From Clostridia bacterium (lineage in GTDB: Bacteria; Bacillota; Clostridia; Oscillospirales; CAG-272): a DNA stretch of 64,000 bases. The stretch covers positions 45,349-109,348 of the forward strand of contig JAFQOP010000020.1 of assembly GCA_017403155.1 (NCBI GenBank), in the 5' to 3' direction. The stretch's first letter is position 1; each line of letters begins with the position of its first letter. The translations under genes were made by a program, and so were the position numbers. The notes under the pieces are model-generated. The model was given only the letters and a program-made list of their open reading frames with translations. It was not told where the DNA came from and made no database searches. Positions 33,873-42,821 of the stretch are shown here, one piece after another.

Positions 33873-35981
33873 ATGAGGCTTATTGAATGTTATATTGAAG
33901 GCTTCGGCAAGCTGCACGGCTATCACCACAGCTTCGGGGACGGGCTGAACGTTATCTGCGAGGATAACGGATTCGGAAAAACGACACTGACGGTATTCAT
34001 AAAGGTAATGCTGTATGGCTTTGATGAAACGAAAAAGCACAGCATTGCCGAAAACGACAGAAAGCACTATCTGCCCTGGAGCGGAGGTGTGTGCGGAGGA
34101 TGGCTCATCTTTTCGCACGGGGGAGTAGAATATAAGGTGGAGCGCACCTTTGGGTCGCGCGCCTCGGAGGATACCTACACACTCTACCGAACCGAAACGG
34201 GAAAGGTATCAAACGAGTTCCCGAGCGGACTTGGAGAACAGATATTCGGCATAGACTCGGACGGCTTCGAGAGGACGGTATTCCTCTCCGAGAGACGCTT
34301 CTCGGTAAAGAATGATAACAAATCCGTTTCGGCAAAGCTATCCGACCTTGTCGGCTTCGAATGGGACGTCGGGGCGCTTGACGATGCGACGGATGCGCTC
34401 GACGAAAGAAGGAAATACTATCAGCACAAGCGCGGCGGAGGCGGACATATCGGTGAATTGCGAGACGAAATTGCCGCGTGCGAGAGCAGAATTATAGAAA
34501 TTACGCGCTCATCAGAGGAGCTTGCCGCATGCGAGAGAGAGCTTGAGGAGGCGAAGGCGACCCTCACTGTGCTCGAGGCAAGGCGGCAGGATGCGATAAA
34601 GCGCTCGACTCAGGGCGAGGCCGTTCGCCAATACAGACAAAAGGCTGAGGAGCTGGAGGCAAAACGCGCCCAAAAGAGGGCGCTCACCGAGCAGCTCGGC
34701 GGCAAGGTGCCGGACGAGGCGGAACTCTACTACGCAGAGCGCGCGGCAGAGAGAGCGCATCTCATTGAGGAGAGGCTTGAGGGAGCGGCTCGGATAAGGA
34801 GCAGAAACGGCGAGATAGCAGACGAGCTCGCAAGGGCAAGAGAGTATCTCAAGGGTATCCCCGTCAAAGTGAAAAGGAAGGCACCCGTGTGGATTTTCCT
34901 GCTCACGGCGATTTTCGGGGCAGCGGGTGCTCTGGCGGTGTCCTTGGTGACGGCTGTCGGTATCGCGCTTATCGCGTGTGCTCTGGTCAGCCTGGCTGTC
35001 GGCGCGGTTGTGCTATCACGCAAGAGCAAGGAGGAAATCAGCCCTGCCGCCGTTGAATTTGCAAGGACCTACGGCTACACCTGCACCTCGCCCGACGAGT
35101 GCGTCCGCGCACTCAGCGCAATTATCGCGGCACTCGAGGCAGAGGGCGCGATAATCGGGCGGCAATGCCGCGAGCTCGGGGAGCTTGAGGATGAGCTTGC
35201 AAGGAAAAGGACGGAGGCACAGAAGCCGCTCGAAGGAATATCAGGACTTGGTGAGCGCCCCTATCTCACCCTTCGCAGGCTTCTCTCTCAGCATACACAG
35301 CTCGAGGCACTGATTTCGGAGCTCGAGCGTGAGCTTGACGGATATGCTCGCACCTCGGGGCTGGACCCCTCACTCGTAGGCACGCCATCCACGGACAAGG
35401 AGGAGCACTCCGACCCAAGAGAGCTCGACACCGAGATACACGCGCAAAGAGTGCGCATAGCGACACTTGAAACAAGGTGCAACGCGCACAGAGACAGACT
35501 CAAAGAGGTGGACGAGGTGCGCGACAGACGCGCAGAGCTCGAGGAGCAGAAGGCACTCGCGGAGGAAAAGGTTCGCCTGATCTCCCTCACAAGGGAGCAT
35601 TTACTCGGAGCGAAGGACTCGCTCACAACGAAATATTTAGGAAAGACGAGAGAACGGTTTGCTCACTACCTGTCCCTGCTCTCGACCGAGAAGCCCGAGC
35701 TGTTCACACTGGCGGTGGATTTCTCGATAACGAAGGACGAGGCGGCAAAGGGACGGCCCGAGGAGGCGTTCAGCCTTGGAACGAGGGAGCTGTATGCCAT
35801 TGCGGCAAGGCTTGCACTCGCAGACTCTCTGTACGGAGAGGAGGCGCCTCCGCTCATTCTGGACGACCCCTTCTGCCATCTTGACGACAACAGATGCGCG
35901 GCAGCTCTCGCCGCGCTTAAAGAGGTTGCACGTGAGAGACAAATAATATATTTGTGCTGCTCGCGCTCTCGCACCCTTTGA
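33873..35981 (+). CDS. YhaN/SbcC-like AAA ATPase with coiled coil
   Basis: 702 residues, start at 33873 with AAGGAGG 6 nt upstream; an ATG 39 nt further up is inside sbcD. Walker A EDNGFGKTTL (residues 30-40) and Walker B LILDDPFCHLDD near 665, separated by long charged coiled coils (about 180-320 and 430-590) and a hydrophobic stretch near 330-390 (IFLLTAIFGAAGALAVSLVT), a layout known for YhaN. Forms an Mre11-Rad50-like complex with the preceding nuclease, possibly attached to the membrane (inference). Acts on DNA ends or hairpins. Confidence 0.92.
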   Translation: MRLIECYIEGFGKLHGYHHSFGDGLNVICEDNGFGKTTLTVFIKVMLYGFDETKKHSIAENDRKHYLPWSGGVCGGWLIFSHGGVEYKVERTFGSRASEDTYTLYRTETGKVSNEFPSGLGEQIFGIDSDGFERTVFLSERRFSVKNDNKSVSAKLSDLVGFEWDVGALDDATDALDERRKYYQHKRGGGGHIGELRDEIAACESRIIEITRSSEELAACERELEEAKATLTVLEARRQDAIKRSTQGEAVRQYRQKAEELEAKRAQKRALTEQLGGKVPDEAELYYAERAAERAHLIEERLEGAARIRSRNGEIADELARAREYLKGIPVKVKRKAPVWIFLLTAIFGAAGALAVSLVTAVGIALIACALVSLAVGAVVLSRKSKEEISPAAVEFARTYGYTCTSPDECVRALSAIIAALEAEGAIIGRQCRELGELEDELARKRTEAQKPLEGISGLGERPYLTLRRLLSQHTQLEALISELERELDGYARTSGLDPSLVGTPSTDKEEHSDPRELDTEIHAQRVRIATLETRCNAHRDRLKEVDEVRDRRAELEEQKALAEEKVRLISLTREHLLGAKDSLTTKYLGKTRERFAHYLSLLSTEKPELFTLAVDFSITKDEAAKGRPEEAFSLGTRELYAIAARLALADSLYGEEAPPLILDDPFCHLDDNRCAAALAALKEVARERQIIYLCCSRSRTL

Positions 35982-36007
35982 CGGATTTTGCCATTTTCTC
36001 ATATACT
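35978..36007 (+). promoter_or_regulatory. candidate promoter for the DUF11-like gene
   Basis: TTGACG, 18-bp spacer, TATACT; the -35 overlaps the YhaN stop codon. About 46 bp before the ATG. Confidence 0.5.
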
Positions 36008-36052
36008 GCTACTGTGGGATAACCACAAGAAATCAAAGCAAAGGAGAATTAA

Positions 36053-36898
36053 ATGGCAACCTTCTACAACCAGGCGACACTGTCCTACAACGGCATTGTC
36101 ACCGATTCTAACGTTACCGAGGGGGAAATAGTCGGCGCGCTTGAGGTGGCGAAGACGGCAATCTCCACCTCCTATCGCCAAGGCGACACTATCGCATATG
36201 CTGTCAGCATACTCAACTCCTCGGAGAGCACGACGGGCGGCGTAACACTGGCTGACAGCCTCGGCAGCTACGAGGTCGGCGGCGTGACCTACCGTCCGCT
36301 CGACTACCTTGACGGGTCGGTGAGGCTCTTTATCGGTGGAACACTTGTTGCTCCACCCACCGTAAGCACGGAGGGGGTGCTGACCTTCAGCGGTATTTCC
36401 ATTCCCGCGAATACCTCGGCAATCCTTATCTACCAGGCAACGGTAAACGACACAGCCCCACTTGCGGTCGGCTCACAGATAACCAACACCGTTACAGTGA
36501 GCGGCAGCTGCGAGGACGTCATTGCAAGCGCGACAGTACCCGTGCGCGAGGAGACCTCGCTCACAATAGCGAAGGCAATCTCCCCCGAGGCAGTTTCCTG
36601 CGGCGAGGAGATAAGCTACACCTTCATAATCCAGAACACAGGCAACACTGCCGCAGATGAGACGGCAGGTGTGAGTGTACGCGACGTCTTCACACCTATA
36701 CTCAACGGAATTTCTGTAAGACTTAACGGGCAGCCCTTCCCTGCCACGTCCTACACCTATGACACCGCGACGGGTGCTTTTGTCACTACTGCGGGAGAGA
36801 TCACCGTGCCTGCGGCGACCTACACGCAGGACCCTCTGTCGGGAGCTGTGACTCTCACCCCCGGTGTTGCCGTGCTTACGGTAACGGGAACCGTCTGA
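36053..36898 (+). CDS. DUF11-type repeat protein, no signal peptide
   Basis: 281 residues. Starts MATFYNQATLSYNGIVTDSN, which resembles a family of clostridial proteins of unknown role. Two beta-sandwich-like repeats can be traced: about 30-150 (ISTSYRQGDTIAYAVSILNS) and about 160-275 (LTIAKAISPEAVSCGEEISY). Each carries the K...GD.ISYTI/FIIQNTGN...VRD pattern of DUF11/TIGR01451 surface repeats. There is no signal peptide, transmembrane anchor or LPXTG, which is unusual for this class. AAAGGAG precedes the ATG. Terminator at 36905. Confidence 0.8.
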   Translation: MATFYNQATLSYNGIVTDSNVTEGEIVGALEVAKTAISTSYRQGDTIAYAVSILNSSESTTGGVTLADSLGSYEVGGVTYRPLDYLDGSVRLFIGGTLVAPPTVSTEGVLTFSGISIPANTSAILIYQATVNDTAPLAVGSQITNTVTVSGSCEDVIASATVPVREETSLTIAKAISPEAVSCGEEISYTFIIQNTGNTAADETAGVSVRDVFTPILNGISVRLNGQPFPATSYTYDTATGAFVTTAGEITVPAATYTQDPLSGAVTLTPGVAVLTVTGTV

Positions 36899-36904
36899 AT
36901 ATAA

Positions 36905-36930
36905 GAAAAAGGCTCGTTCGAGCCTTTTTC
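36905..36930 (+). terminator. terminator after the DUF11-like gene
   Basis: AAAAAGGCTCG-TT-CGAGCCTTTTT hairpin. Confidence 0.9.
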
Positions 36931-36953
36931 TTTATTTATTAACAAAAAAACAG

Positions 36954-36982
36954 TTGCATTTGTACTTAAAGGGTGGTACAAT
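36954..36982 (+). promoter_or_regulatory. sigma-A promoter for the Cys-rich lipoprotein pair
   Basis: TTGCAT, 17-bp spacer, TACAAT, 25 bp before the ATG at 37008. Confidence 0.7.
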
Positions 36983-37007
36983 GGTATATATGATTCGGAG
37001 GGCTGAA

Positions 37008-38024
37008 ATGAAAAAGATATTTAAAAGCTACCTCGTGCTGCTGCTTGCCGTTTCCATAGCTCTGCTGCTTGCAGGCTGCGGTGAGGTGTGCAAGGGGCAC
37101 CTGGACGAGAATAAAAACGGAAAATGCGATCTGTGCGGTGCGGAATTCATCGCTGAGTGCACGCTGCACACCGACGCTAACTCAAACTATCTGTGCGATA
37201 TATGCGGATCGTGCTTCCACAATGACCCCGACAAGGACAACGAATGTAACGTTTGCCACGCGTGTCTCGACCACAGAGACGGAGATGACGACGAGCTTTG
37301 CGACCTATGCGGCGAGACATACGATTTTGTATGTGCGGAGGGGGACCACGCGGATACCGACAGCTCTCACAGATGCGACGAGTGCGGCAGGTGCCTCGAC
37401 CACGATGACGAGAACGGAGACGGCAAATGCGATATCTGCGCAGCAGATTACTCCTTTGAGTGCGGAGACAATCACCTCGACCCGGATATGAACAATCTGT
37501 GCAACGAGTGCGGTACGGAGGTTGTGCATGAGGATGCAGACGGAGACTGTGTGTGCGACCTGTGCAGGCTTACGATGCCGCACGTCGATGAAGTGGCAGA
37601 CTGTCTGTGCGACAAGTGCGGAACAGAGCTGCCTCACAAGGACGAAAACAAGAACTGCATATGCGACGTGTGCAACGGATTCCTTGACCACATAGATACG
37701 GAGACACCCGACTGTAGGTGCGACAATTGCGGAGCCACACTTCCCCACACGCGTGCTTACTACGGCTGTGTGTGCGAGGTTTGCGGCACCGAGATGCACT
37801 CCTATGAGCATCACCCCTGCGAATGCGACTTTTGCGACCACGAAAGACACGAGGACGTTGACTGGGACGGCGCAGGAAAGTGTGACGGCTGCGGGCTTCA
37901 CGTCCGACACGTTGATATAGACGCCCCCGGCGGAAATATGATATGCGACGTGTGCGGTGAAACGATTACGTTTGACGAGGACGATTTCATTCGCCCTGGT
38001 CAGGGAAAGGATAACAAGGAATGA
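37008..38024 (+). CDS. Cys-rich repeat lipoprotein A
   Basis: 338 residues, ATG at 37008 (GGAGGG 6 nt upstream). Signal peptide with lipobox LLAGC, then about 15 tandem repeats of 15-25 residues of the form H-x-D-x-[ND]-x-[ND]-x-x-C-[DN]-x-C-[G/x], for example GHLDENKNGKCDLCG, DHDDENGDGKCDICA and PHKDENKNCICDVCN. Each pairs a DxNxDG-like calcium-loop pattern with a CxxC and a preceding His, so a chain of metal sites (Zn or Ca, inference) is likely. No catalytic domain is seen and the protein ends in an acidic segment. The 3' end overlaps its paralogue by 4 nt. Confidence 0.85.
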   Translation: MKKIFKSYLVLLLAVSIALLLAGCGEVCKGHLDENKNGKCDLCGAEFIAECTLHTDANSNYLCDICGSCFHNDPDKDNECNVCHACLDHRDGDDDELCDLCGETYDFVCAEGDHADTDSSHRCDECGRCLDHDDENGDGKCDICAADYSFECGDNHLDPDMNNLCNECGTEVVHEDADGDCVCDLCRLTMPHVDEVADCLCDKCGTELPHKDENKNCICDVCNGFLDHIDTETPDCRCDNCGATLPHTRAYYGCVCEVCGTEMHSYEHHPCECDFCDHERHEDVDWDGAGKCDGCGLHVRHVDIDAPGGNMICDVCGETITFDEDDFIRPGQGKDNKE

Positions 38025-39130
38025 GAAAGGCTTTACTCTTAACGCTTACCTTAACTCTTGCACTTCTCCTCCTTCTCACCTCCTGCTCCGAGAGCTGTGA
38101 CGGACATAAGGACGAGAACGGCAACGGACTGTGCGACGTGTGCGGAGAGTCATTCGAGCCCGAATGCAGCAAGCACACTGACGCAAATAAGAATTATCTG
38201 TGCGACGTATGCGGAGAGTGTCTACATAATGACGAAAAGGGCGACCTTATATGCGACGTATGCAAAATCTGCCTCGATCACGATGACGGAGACGGAGACG
38301 ACAGGTGCGACAGATGCGGTGCCGATTACGACCTTGTATGTGATGGCGAGCACAGGGACGAGGACGGAAGCCTCCGCTGTGACGAGTGCGGCAGCTGTCT
38401 TGACCACGACGATGAGAACGGAGACGACAAGTGCGACAGATGCGGTGCCGACTATGCCTATGACTGCGGTGACAGCCACAGTGACCACGATGCAAACAAT
38501 CTGTGCAACGAGTGCGGCGCACCCGTAGAGCATATCGACGAAAACGGCGACTGCATATGTGATATATGCACCGTTGCACTTCCCCACACCGACACCGATA
38601 ACAACTGTGTATGCGACGTGTGCGCTTACGAATATGCTCACAAGGACCTCGTCAGAGACTGTGTGTGCGACGTATGCAAGGTACCGCTCGAGCACACCGA
38701 CAACAGCAATGACTGCATATGTGACAGATGCAACGCAGCAATGGAGCATAAGCGCGTAGCCGAGCTATGCAAATGCTCAAGATGTAACGCAACTGTGCAC
38801 CTCGATGAAAACGGGGACGGAAAATGCGATACACCGAAATGCAACGCAATGTGCTTCAACGGTCATAGAGACGAGAACGGGGACCGCAAATGCGACGTAT
38901 GCGAGAGCTGCCTGACAGATCACGGGGACGACTCCGACCTTGACGAGGATGGCAAGTGTGACGTTTGTGACGCCTGCATAACTCACAAGGATGAAAACAA
39001 CGACAAGATATGCGACAACTGCACTATATGCATAGAGCACGCAGACAAAAACGGCGACAGAAGCTGTGACAACTGCGGTGCGAACGTTGACTCAGGCACC
39101 GTTGTGCTGCCGCCCCACGAGTTCAACTGA
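38021..39130 (+). CDS. Cys-rich repeat lipoprotein B (paralogue)
   Basis: 369 residues, starting ATGA over the stop of lipoprotein A. Signal peptide with lipobox LLTSC, then about 17 repeats of the same H-x-D-x-[ND]-x-[ND]-x-x-C-D-x-C type (GHKDENGNGLCDVCG, KHTDANKNYLCDVCG, DHDDENGDDKCDRCG). The first twelve repeats align in order with those of lipoprotein A, so the genes arose by duplication of a whole gene, not by independent repeat growth. Ends GTVVLPPHEFN. Function unknown; a metal-binding surface protein is the plausible reading. Confidence 0.85.
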   Translation: MRKALLLTLTLTLALLLLLTSCSESCDGHKDENGNGLCDVCGESFEPECSKHTDANKNYLCDVCGECLHNDEKGDLICDVCKICLDHDDGDGDDRCDRCGADYDLVCDGEHRDEDGSLRCDECGSCLDHDDENGDDKCDRCGADYAYDCGDSHSDHDANNLCNECGAPVEHIDENGDCICDICTVALPHTDTDNNCVCDVCAYEYAHKDLVRDCVCDVCKVPLEHTDNSNDCICDRCNAAMEHKRVAELCKCSRCNATVHLDENGDGKCDTPKCNAMCFNGHRDENGDRKCDVCESCLTDHGDDSDLDEDGKCDVCDACITHKDENNDKICDNCTICIEHADKNGDRSCDNCGANVDSGTVVLPPHEFN

Positions 39131-39132
39131 CA

Positions 39133-39170
39133 AAAAGAAGGATAAGCCTCGCGGCTTATCCTTCTTTTTT
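39133..39170. terminator. terminator between convergent lipoprotein B and dehydratase genes
   Basis: 15-bp stem AAAGAAGGATAAGCC with its complement around a TCGC loop, followed by T7 on the plus strand. Confidence 0.92.
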
Positions 39171-41089
39171 TATGTATTCACAAGCTTCATTTCATCGCTT
39201 GACGATGCTCGCTCATTTACCTCCTCAGGGGAACGGAAGGTAGGCACAGCCTGCCTCATTGCCTCGGTGATAGCAGGGTCGGCAACCATACCCTCTCCGT
39301 CGGCAACCGCGCGGCGAAGAGCCTCCAGCTTTTCCTCTACCTCCGCACGGGTGAGGGGTGTGTCGCGTTCGATAAAGATAAGATTGTTGTCTGTCTTATC
39401 AAGATTTTCGGTTTTGATAAGAAGCTCCTCATAGAGCTTCTCACCCGGACGCAGACCCGTCTCTATAATATCGATATCTATATAGGGATTAAAGCCCGAG
39501 AGCTTTATCATATTTGTAGCGAGATCTATGATTTTTACGGGCTTGCCCATATCGAGAACAAAGAGCTCACCGCACTTTGCCATAGCTCCCGCCTGCATCA
39601 CAAGTCCCGATGCCTCGGGAATTGTCATGAAATATCGGATGATGCGCTTGTCGGTTACGGTTACGGGGCCGCCAGCCTCAATCTGACGCTTGAAGAGGGG
39701 GATAACCGAGCCGTTGGAGCCGAGGACGTTGCCAAAGCGGACTGCCGCAAAGACGGTCTTGCTGTCCTGACGGCACTGCACAACCATCTCGCACATGCGC
39801 TTGGAGGCGCCCATAACGTTGGTGGGATTTACCGCCTTGTCGGTGGAGATGAGGATAAACCTGGAGACTCCGTGCTTTTCTGCCATATCGGCGGTGTTAT
39901 AGGTTCCGAGGACGTTGTTCTTGATTGCCTCGCAGTTTGAATGCTCCATCAGAGGAACGTGCTTATGTGCTGCGGCATGGAAAACAACGTCGGGATGATA
40001 GTGTGCGAATATCGCGTCCAGACGCACTCTGTCACGGACGGAGGCTATCTCGACCGCAAGGTCAAGCTCTTCACCGTATTTGCGCTTCAGCTCCTGCTGA
40101 ATATCGTATGCGTTGTTCTCGTATATATCAAGTATTATGAGCTTTTTAGGACGGCACTTGGCAATAAGGCGGGATATCTCACTGCCTATCGAGCCTCCTC
40201 CGCCCGTTACAAGGACCGTCTTGCCCCGATAGAATTCCACGGTCTTATCATTGATGACCGAGAGGGTGTCGCGGAAGAGCAGATCCTCTATTCTCACGTC
40301 TCTGACTACTCGCTTGGAGGAGATATCGTCGGAGCCGTCTGCCTTTATCGGGAAGTCATAAACCTTTACCTTACAGCCGCTCTTTGAATAGAATTCGTAG
40401 AAATGCTTGATCTGGTCCTCTCCGAGGTCGCTTATCGCTATAAGAACCTCATCGACCGAAAGCTCCTTAAGGGTTTCGATAACAGCCTCCTCACCTGCGT
40501 AGACCTTGAGTCCGAGGAGGGTGGTGCCAACCTTGTTGCGGTTTTTGTCAATGAAGCAGACGGGGGTATATTTTGAGGACTTATCGAATATAAGCTCCTC
40601 TGCGAGAAGTGTACCTATCTGTCCTGCACCGACTATGGCAACGCGGCGCTCGGTGCTGCCGTCCTTTGCCTGGGTTGCATTGCTGGAGCGGTGCATGTGC
40701 TGATATATAAACCTCGAAACGAGGGTAACGACGTTTGTCATGCTTACAAACGCGCAGCTGCGCCACACGGAAATGAATGCCCAGGAGATGAAATGCGTTA
40801 TAAGCACTGCAACAACTCCTGCCACGGCATCCGCAACAACCAAGCCGACAAAGGACTTGGAGTTGGCATAGCGCCACATATTTTTGTAGGTGCCTATCAT
40901 AACACGTGCCGTCATTATAAGCACGTAAAATATTGCCGCGTTAAGAAGATATCCGTAGGGCGGCTTTGAGTTGTATTCTGCGTAATCCTCAACGAAGGTT
41001 ACAAACACTGTGAGAAGATAGACAGCAACGAATATAAGAGTATCAATTCCTATAAGGGCGAGCCTACGTCTGTTTTTAAATATAGACAT
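39170..41089 (-). CDS. membrane-bound nucleotide-sugar 4,6-dehydratase/epimerase (CapD/WbpM type)
   Basis: 639 residues. N-terminal four hydrophobic helices (about 10-115); CoA-binding-like Rossmann module (VAIVGAGQIGTLLAEELI); SDR catalytic domain from about 275 (TVLVTGGGGSIGSEISRLIA), with DKAVNPTNVMGASKR at the active site (Met replaces the usual Tyr, as known for long-type WbpM-like dehydratases) and LRPGEKLYEELL near the C-terminus. Makes UDP-4-keto-6-deoxy sugars for surface polysaccharides. Stands alone here; its promoter (41133-41161) faces that of the methyltransferase. Confidence 0.93.
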   Translation of the reverse strand: MSIFKNRRRLALIGIDTLIFVAVYLLTVFVTFVEDYAEYNSKPPYGYLLNAAIFYVLIMTARVMIGTYKNMWRYANSKSFVGLVVADAVAGVVAVLITHFISWAFISVWRSCAFVSMTNVVTLVSRFIYQHMHRSSNATQAKDGSTERRVAIVGAGQIGTLLAEELIFDKSSKYTPVCFIDKNRNKVGTTLLGLKVYAGEEAVIETLKELSVDEVLIAISDLGEDQIKHFYEFYSKSGCKVKVYDFPIKADGSDDISSKRVVRDVRIEDLLFRDTLSVINDKTVEFYRGKTVLVTGGGGSIGSEISRLIAKCRPKKLIILDIYENNAYDIQQELKRKYGEELDLAVEIASVRDRVRLDAIFAHYHPDVVFHAAAHKHVPLMEHSNCEAIKNNVLGTYNTADMAEKHGVSRFILISTDKAVNPTNVMGASKRMCEMVVQCRQDSKTVFAAVRFGNVLGSNGSVIPLFKRQIEAGGPVTVTDKRIIRYFMTIPEASGLVMQAGAMAKCGELFVLDMGKPVKIIDLATNMIKLSGFNPYIDIDIIETGLRPGEKLYEELLIKTENLDKTDNNLIFIERDTPLTRAEVEEKLEALRRAVADGEGMVADPAITEAMRQAVPTFRSPEEVNERASSSDEMKLVNT

Positions 41090-41132
41090 ATTTTCCTCAC
41101 TTAAATATTTTATAGGGTATTCATTAAATAAC

Positions 41133-41161
41133 AGTATATCAGTTTATTGACAATTTGTCAA
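41133..41161 (-). promoter_or_regulatory. sigma-A promoter for the dehydratase
   Basis: Minus strand TTGACA, 17-bp spacer, TATACT with TGA before the -10. The -35 is half of the 15-bp palindrome TTGACAA-T-TTGTCAA (41147-41161). Confidence 0.75.
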
Positions 41162-41200
41162 GTTCTGTATTCAAATTGGGAAAAACTAACGGTCAGAATA

Positions 41201-41229
41201 TTGACTTATGCTGACAAATGTAGTAAAAT
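41201..41229 (+). promoter_or_regulatory. sigma-A promoter for the methyltransferase-DUF4416 pair
   Basis: TTGACT, 17-bp spacer, TAAAAT. Confidence 0.7.
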
Positions 41230-41252
41230 ATTTGGGAAAAGGAGTAAGCAAA

Positions 41253-42251
41253 ATGACCTTTTACGACAAAGAAAAGCTCAAGAGGCTGCACCGCACCCTC
41301 TCGCTCAATTACAGACTCACAAGACTGTATGCGGACTACCTTGAGAGATATCCCGAGATTATTAAAAAAGAGATGGTGGACACCCTCACCGAGGATGGAG
41401 ATATCACGGTGAAGGAGGCGCTTGTCGCTCTTCTCTCATCAATATTCGACCTCGACGATGCCCGCGGAGGCGATGACAGACGGCTCATCAGAGAATATCT
41501 CAACCGCTCCGTCACACTCCTCGACACAAAAAAATACACCGAAAACCCCTACTACAAAAGCGTTGCGCCCGAGGAGGGCAAGGAGGGACGGTTTGAAATA
41601 AGGTGGGAATATTACCCCCCATACCGTGCAGCGATTTCGGGAGATATGACACTCGACCGTGACTTCACCGAGATTCCTCCGCTCGGCTTCTTTACCGAGG
41701 GTTTTCGCTTCCCTGCGGTGCTGGAGGACGGCAACGAATGGATGACGCTTACCCCTGTTGACGTAGACACTGTGGAGGACGCCATCTCTGCCGCACACGG
41801 CAAGGTCGTTACCTTCGGACTCGGGCTCGGATATTACACCTATATGGTATCGGAGAAGGAGGAGGTCGAGAGCATTACCGTCGTAGAGCTCAGCGAGTCG
41901 GTAATCAAGCTCTTCCGCGAAAGAATACTTCCCCGATTCTCTCACCCCGAGAAGGTGAGAATCGTGTGCGCGGATGCATTCAGATATGCAGAGGAGGTTA
42001 TGCCGAAGGAGGGCTTTGACTACGCCTTTGTTGATACTTGGCGAGATGCATCGGACGGTCTTCCAATGTATGAGAAAATGAAAGCTCTCGAGCATCTGTC
42101 TGCCAAAACCGAGTTTTCCTACTGGATTGAGGGGCATATTCTATCAAGAAGGCGCTCGCTGAGATATGCCGAGCTATGCGAAAAAGTTGACACGGGTGCC
42201 GCTGATGCGCCAAAAAGCTATGACGAATTTGTAAGGAGGCTGGTCGAATAA
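41253..42251 (+). CDS. class I SAM-dependent methyltransferase-like protein
   Basis: 332 residues, ATG at 41253 after AAAAGGAGTAAGC. A helical N-terminal part of about 150 residues precedes a Rossmann fold: KVVTFGLGLGYYTYMVSE (motif I-like GLGLG), VESITVVELSESVIKLFRE (acidic end of beta-2, SAM ribose binding) and RIVCADAFRYAEEV, YAFVDTWRD. The fold resembles spermidine synthase/spermine-synthase-like and tRNA-type methyltransferases; substrate not identifiable. One nt from the DUF4416 gene. Confidence 0.82.
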   Translation: MTFYDKEKLKRLHRTLSLNYRLTRLYADYLERYPEIIKKEMVDTLTEDGDITVKEALVALLSSIFDLDDARGGDDRRLIREYLNRSVTLLDTKKYTENPYYKSVAPEEGKEGRFEIRWEYYPPYRAAISGDMTLDRDFTEIPPLGFFTEGFRFPAVLEDGNEWMTLTPVDVDTVEDAISAAHGKVVTFGLGLGYYTYMVSEKEEVESITVVELSESVIKLFRERILPRFSHPEKVRIVCADAFRYAEEVMPKEGFDYAFVDTWRDASDGLPMYEKMKALEHLSAKTEFSYWIEGHILSRRRSLRYAELCEKVDTGAADAPKSYDEFVRRLVE

Positions 42252-42252
42252 G

Positions 42253-42792
42253 ATGGGACAGATCTACCCCTTTGAGGGCGAAAAGCTGCTCGTTGGCGTG
42301 ATATATCACGACGAAGAAATCCTTCATACCGTCCTAGACGAGCTACGCGCCGAATTCGGTGAGATTGATGCGGTGAGCGAGGAATATTCCTTTTCCCGAG
42401 GTTACTCGACCTATTACGACGGCGAGCTCGGAGGAGAGGGCAAGCGACGGATATACAGCTTCAGTCGACTTGTCGACCCATCACTCCAGGCAGAGATAAA
42501 GGAATTCACAAACGAGCTTGAGAAGAAGCACTCAAGCCCCGACGGAGGCCGCCTCATCAACCTCGACCCGGGTCTGATGAGCCACGGTCGCTTTATGCTC
42601 TCAACAACAAAGAATGCGAGCTTCCGCATCCCCCTCAAGCGCGGAATATATACAGAATTGACTCTCTTCTACGCGCGCGGCAGGTGGCAGAAGCTGATGT
42701 GGACGTATATGGACTATCAGTCTGCGCTTGTGCTCGACTTTCTGGAGAAGGTAAGACGGGTGTATCTGAAGCAAAGGAAAAGCGAAGAATGA
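42253..42792 (+). CDS. DUF4416-family protein
   Basis: 179 residues. Conserved segments of the DUF4416 family are recognisable: KLLVGVIYHDEEIL near the start, FGEIDAVSEEYSFS-GYSTYYDGELG, INLDPGLMSHGRFMLSTTKN, and YTELTLFYARGRWQKLMWTYMDYQ. The family is cytoplasmic and its role is unknown. Pairs directly with the methyltransferase-like gene. Ends at a terminator shared with the AbrB gene. Confidence 0.9.
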   Translation: MGQIYPFEGEKLLVGVIYHDEEILHTVLDELRAEFGEIDAVSEEYSFSRGYSTYYDGELGGEGKRRIYSFSRLVDPSLQAEIKEFTNELEKKHSSPDGGRLINLDPGLMSHGRFMLSTTKNASFRIPLKRGIYTELTLFYARGRWQKLMWTYMDYQSALVLDFLEKVRRVYLKQRKSEE

Positions 42793-42821
42793 CGGATTAT
42801 CTCCGTCATTCTTCTTTTTTC
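42784..42821. terminator. terminator between DUF4416 and AbrB genes
   Basis: AAGAATGACGGA/TCCGTCATTCTT 12-bp stem with T-runs; covers both converging stop codons. Confidence 0.9.

Noticed and set aside
37080-39100. Tandem repeats in the Cys-rich genes as a CRISPR array or DNA repeat
   Set aside because: Spacing varies and the repetition is at protein level (His/Asp/Cys positions) with diverged codons; both frames are open throughout.
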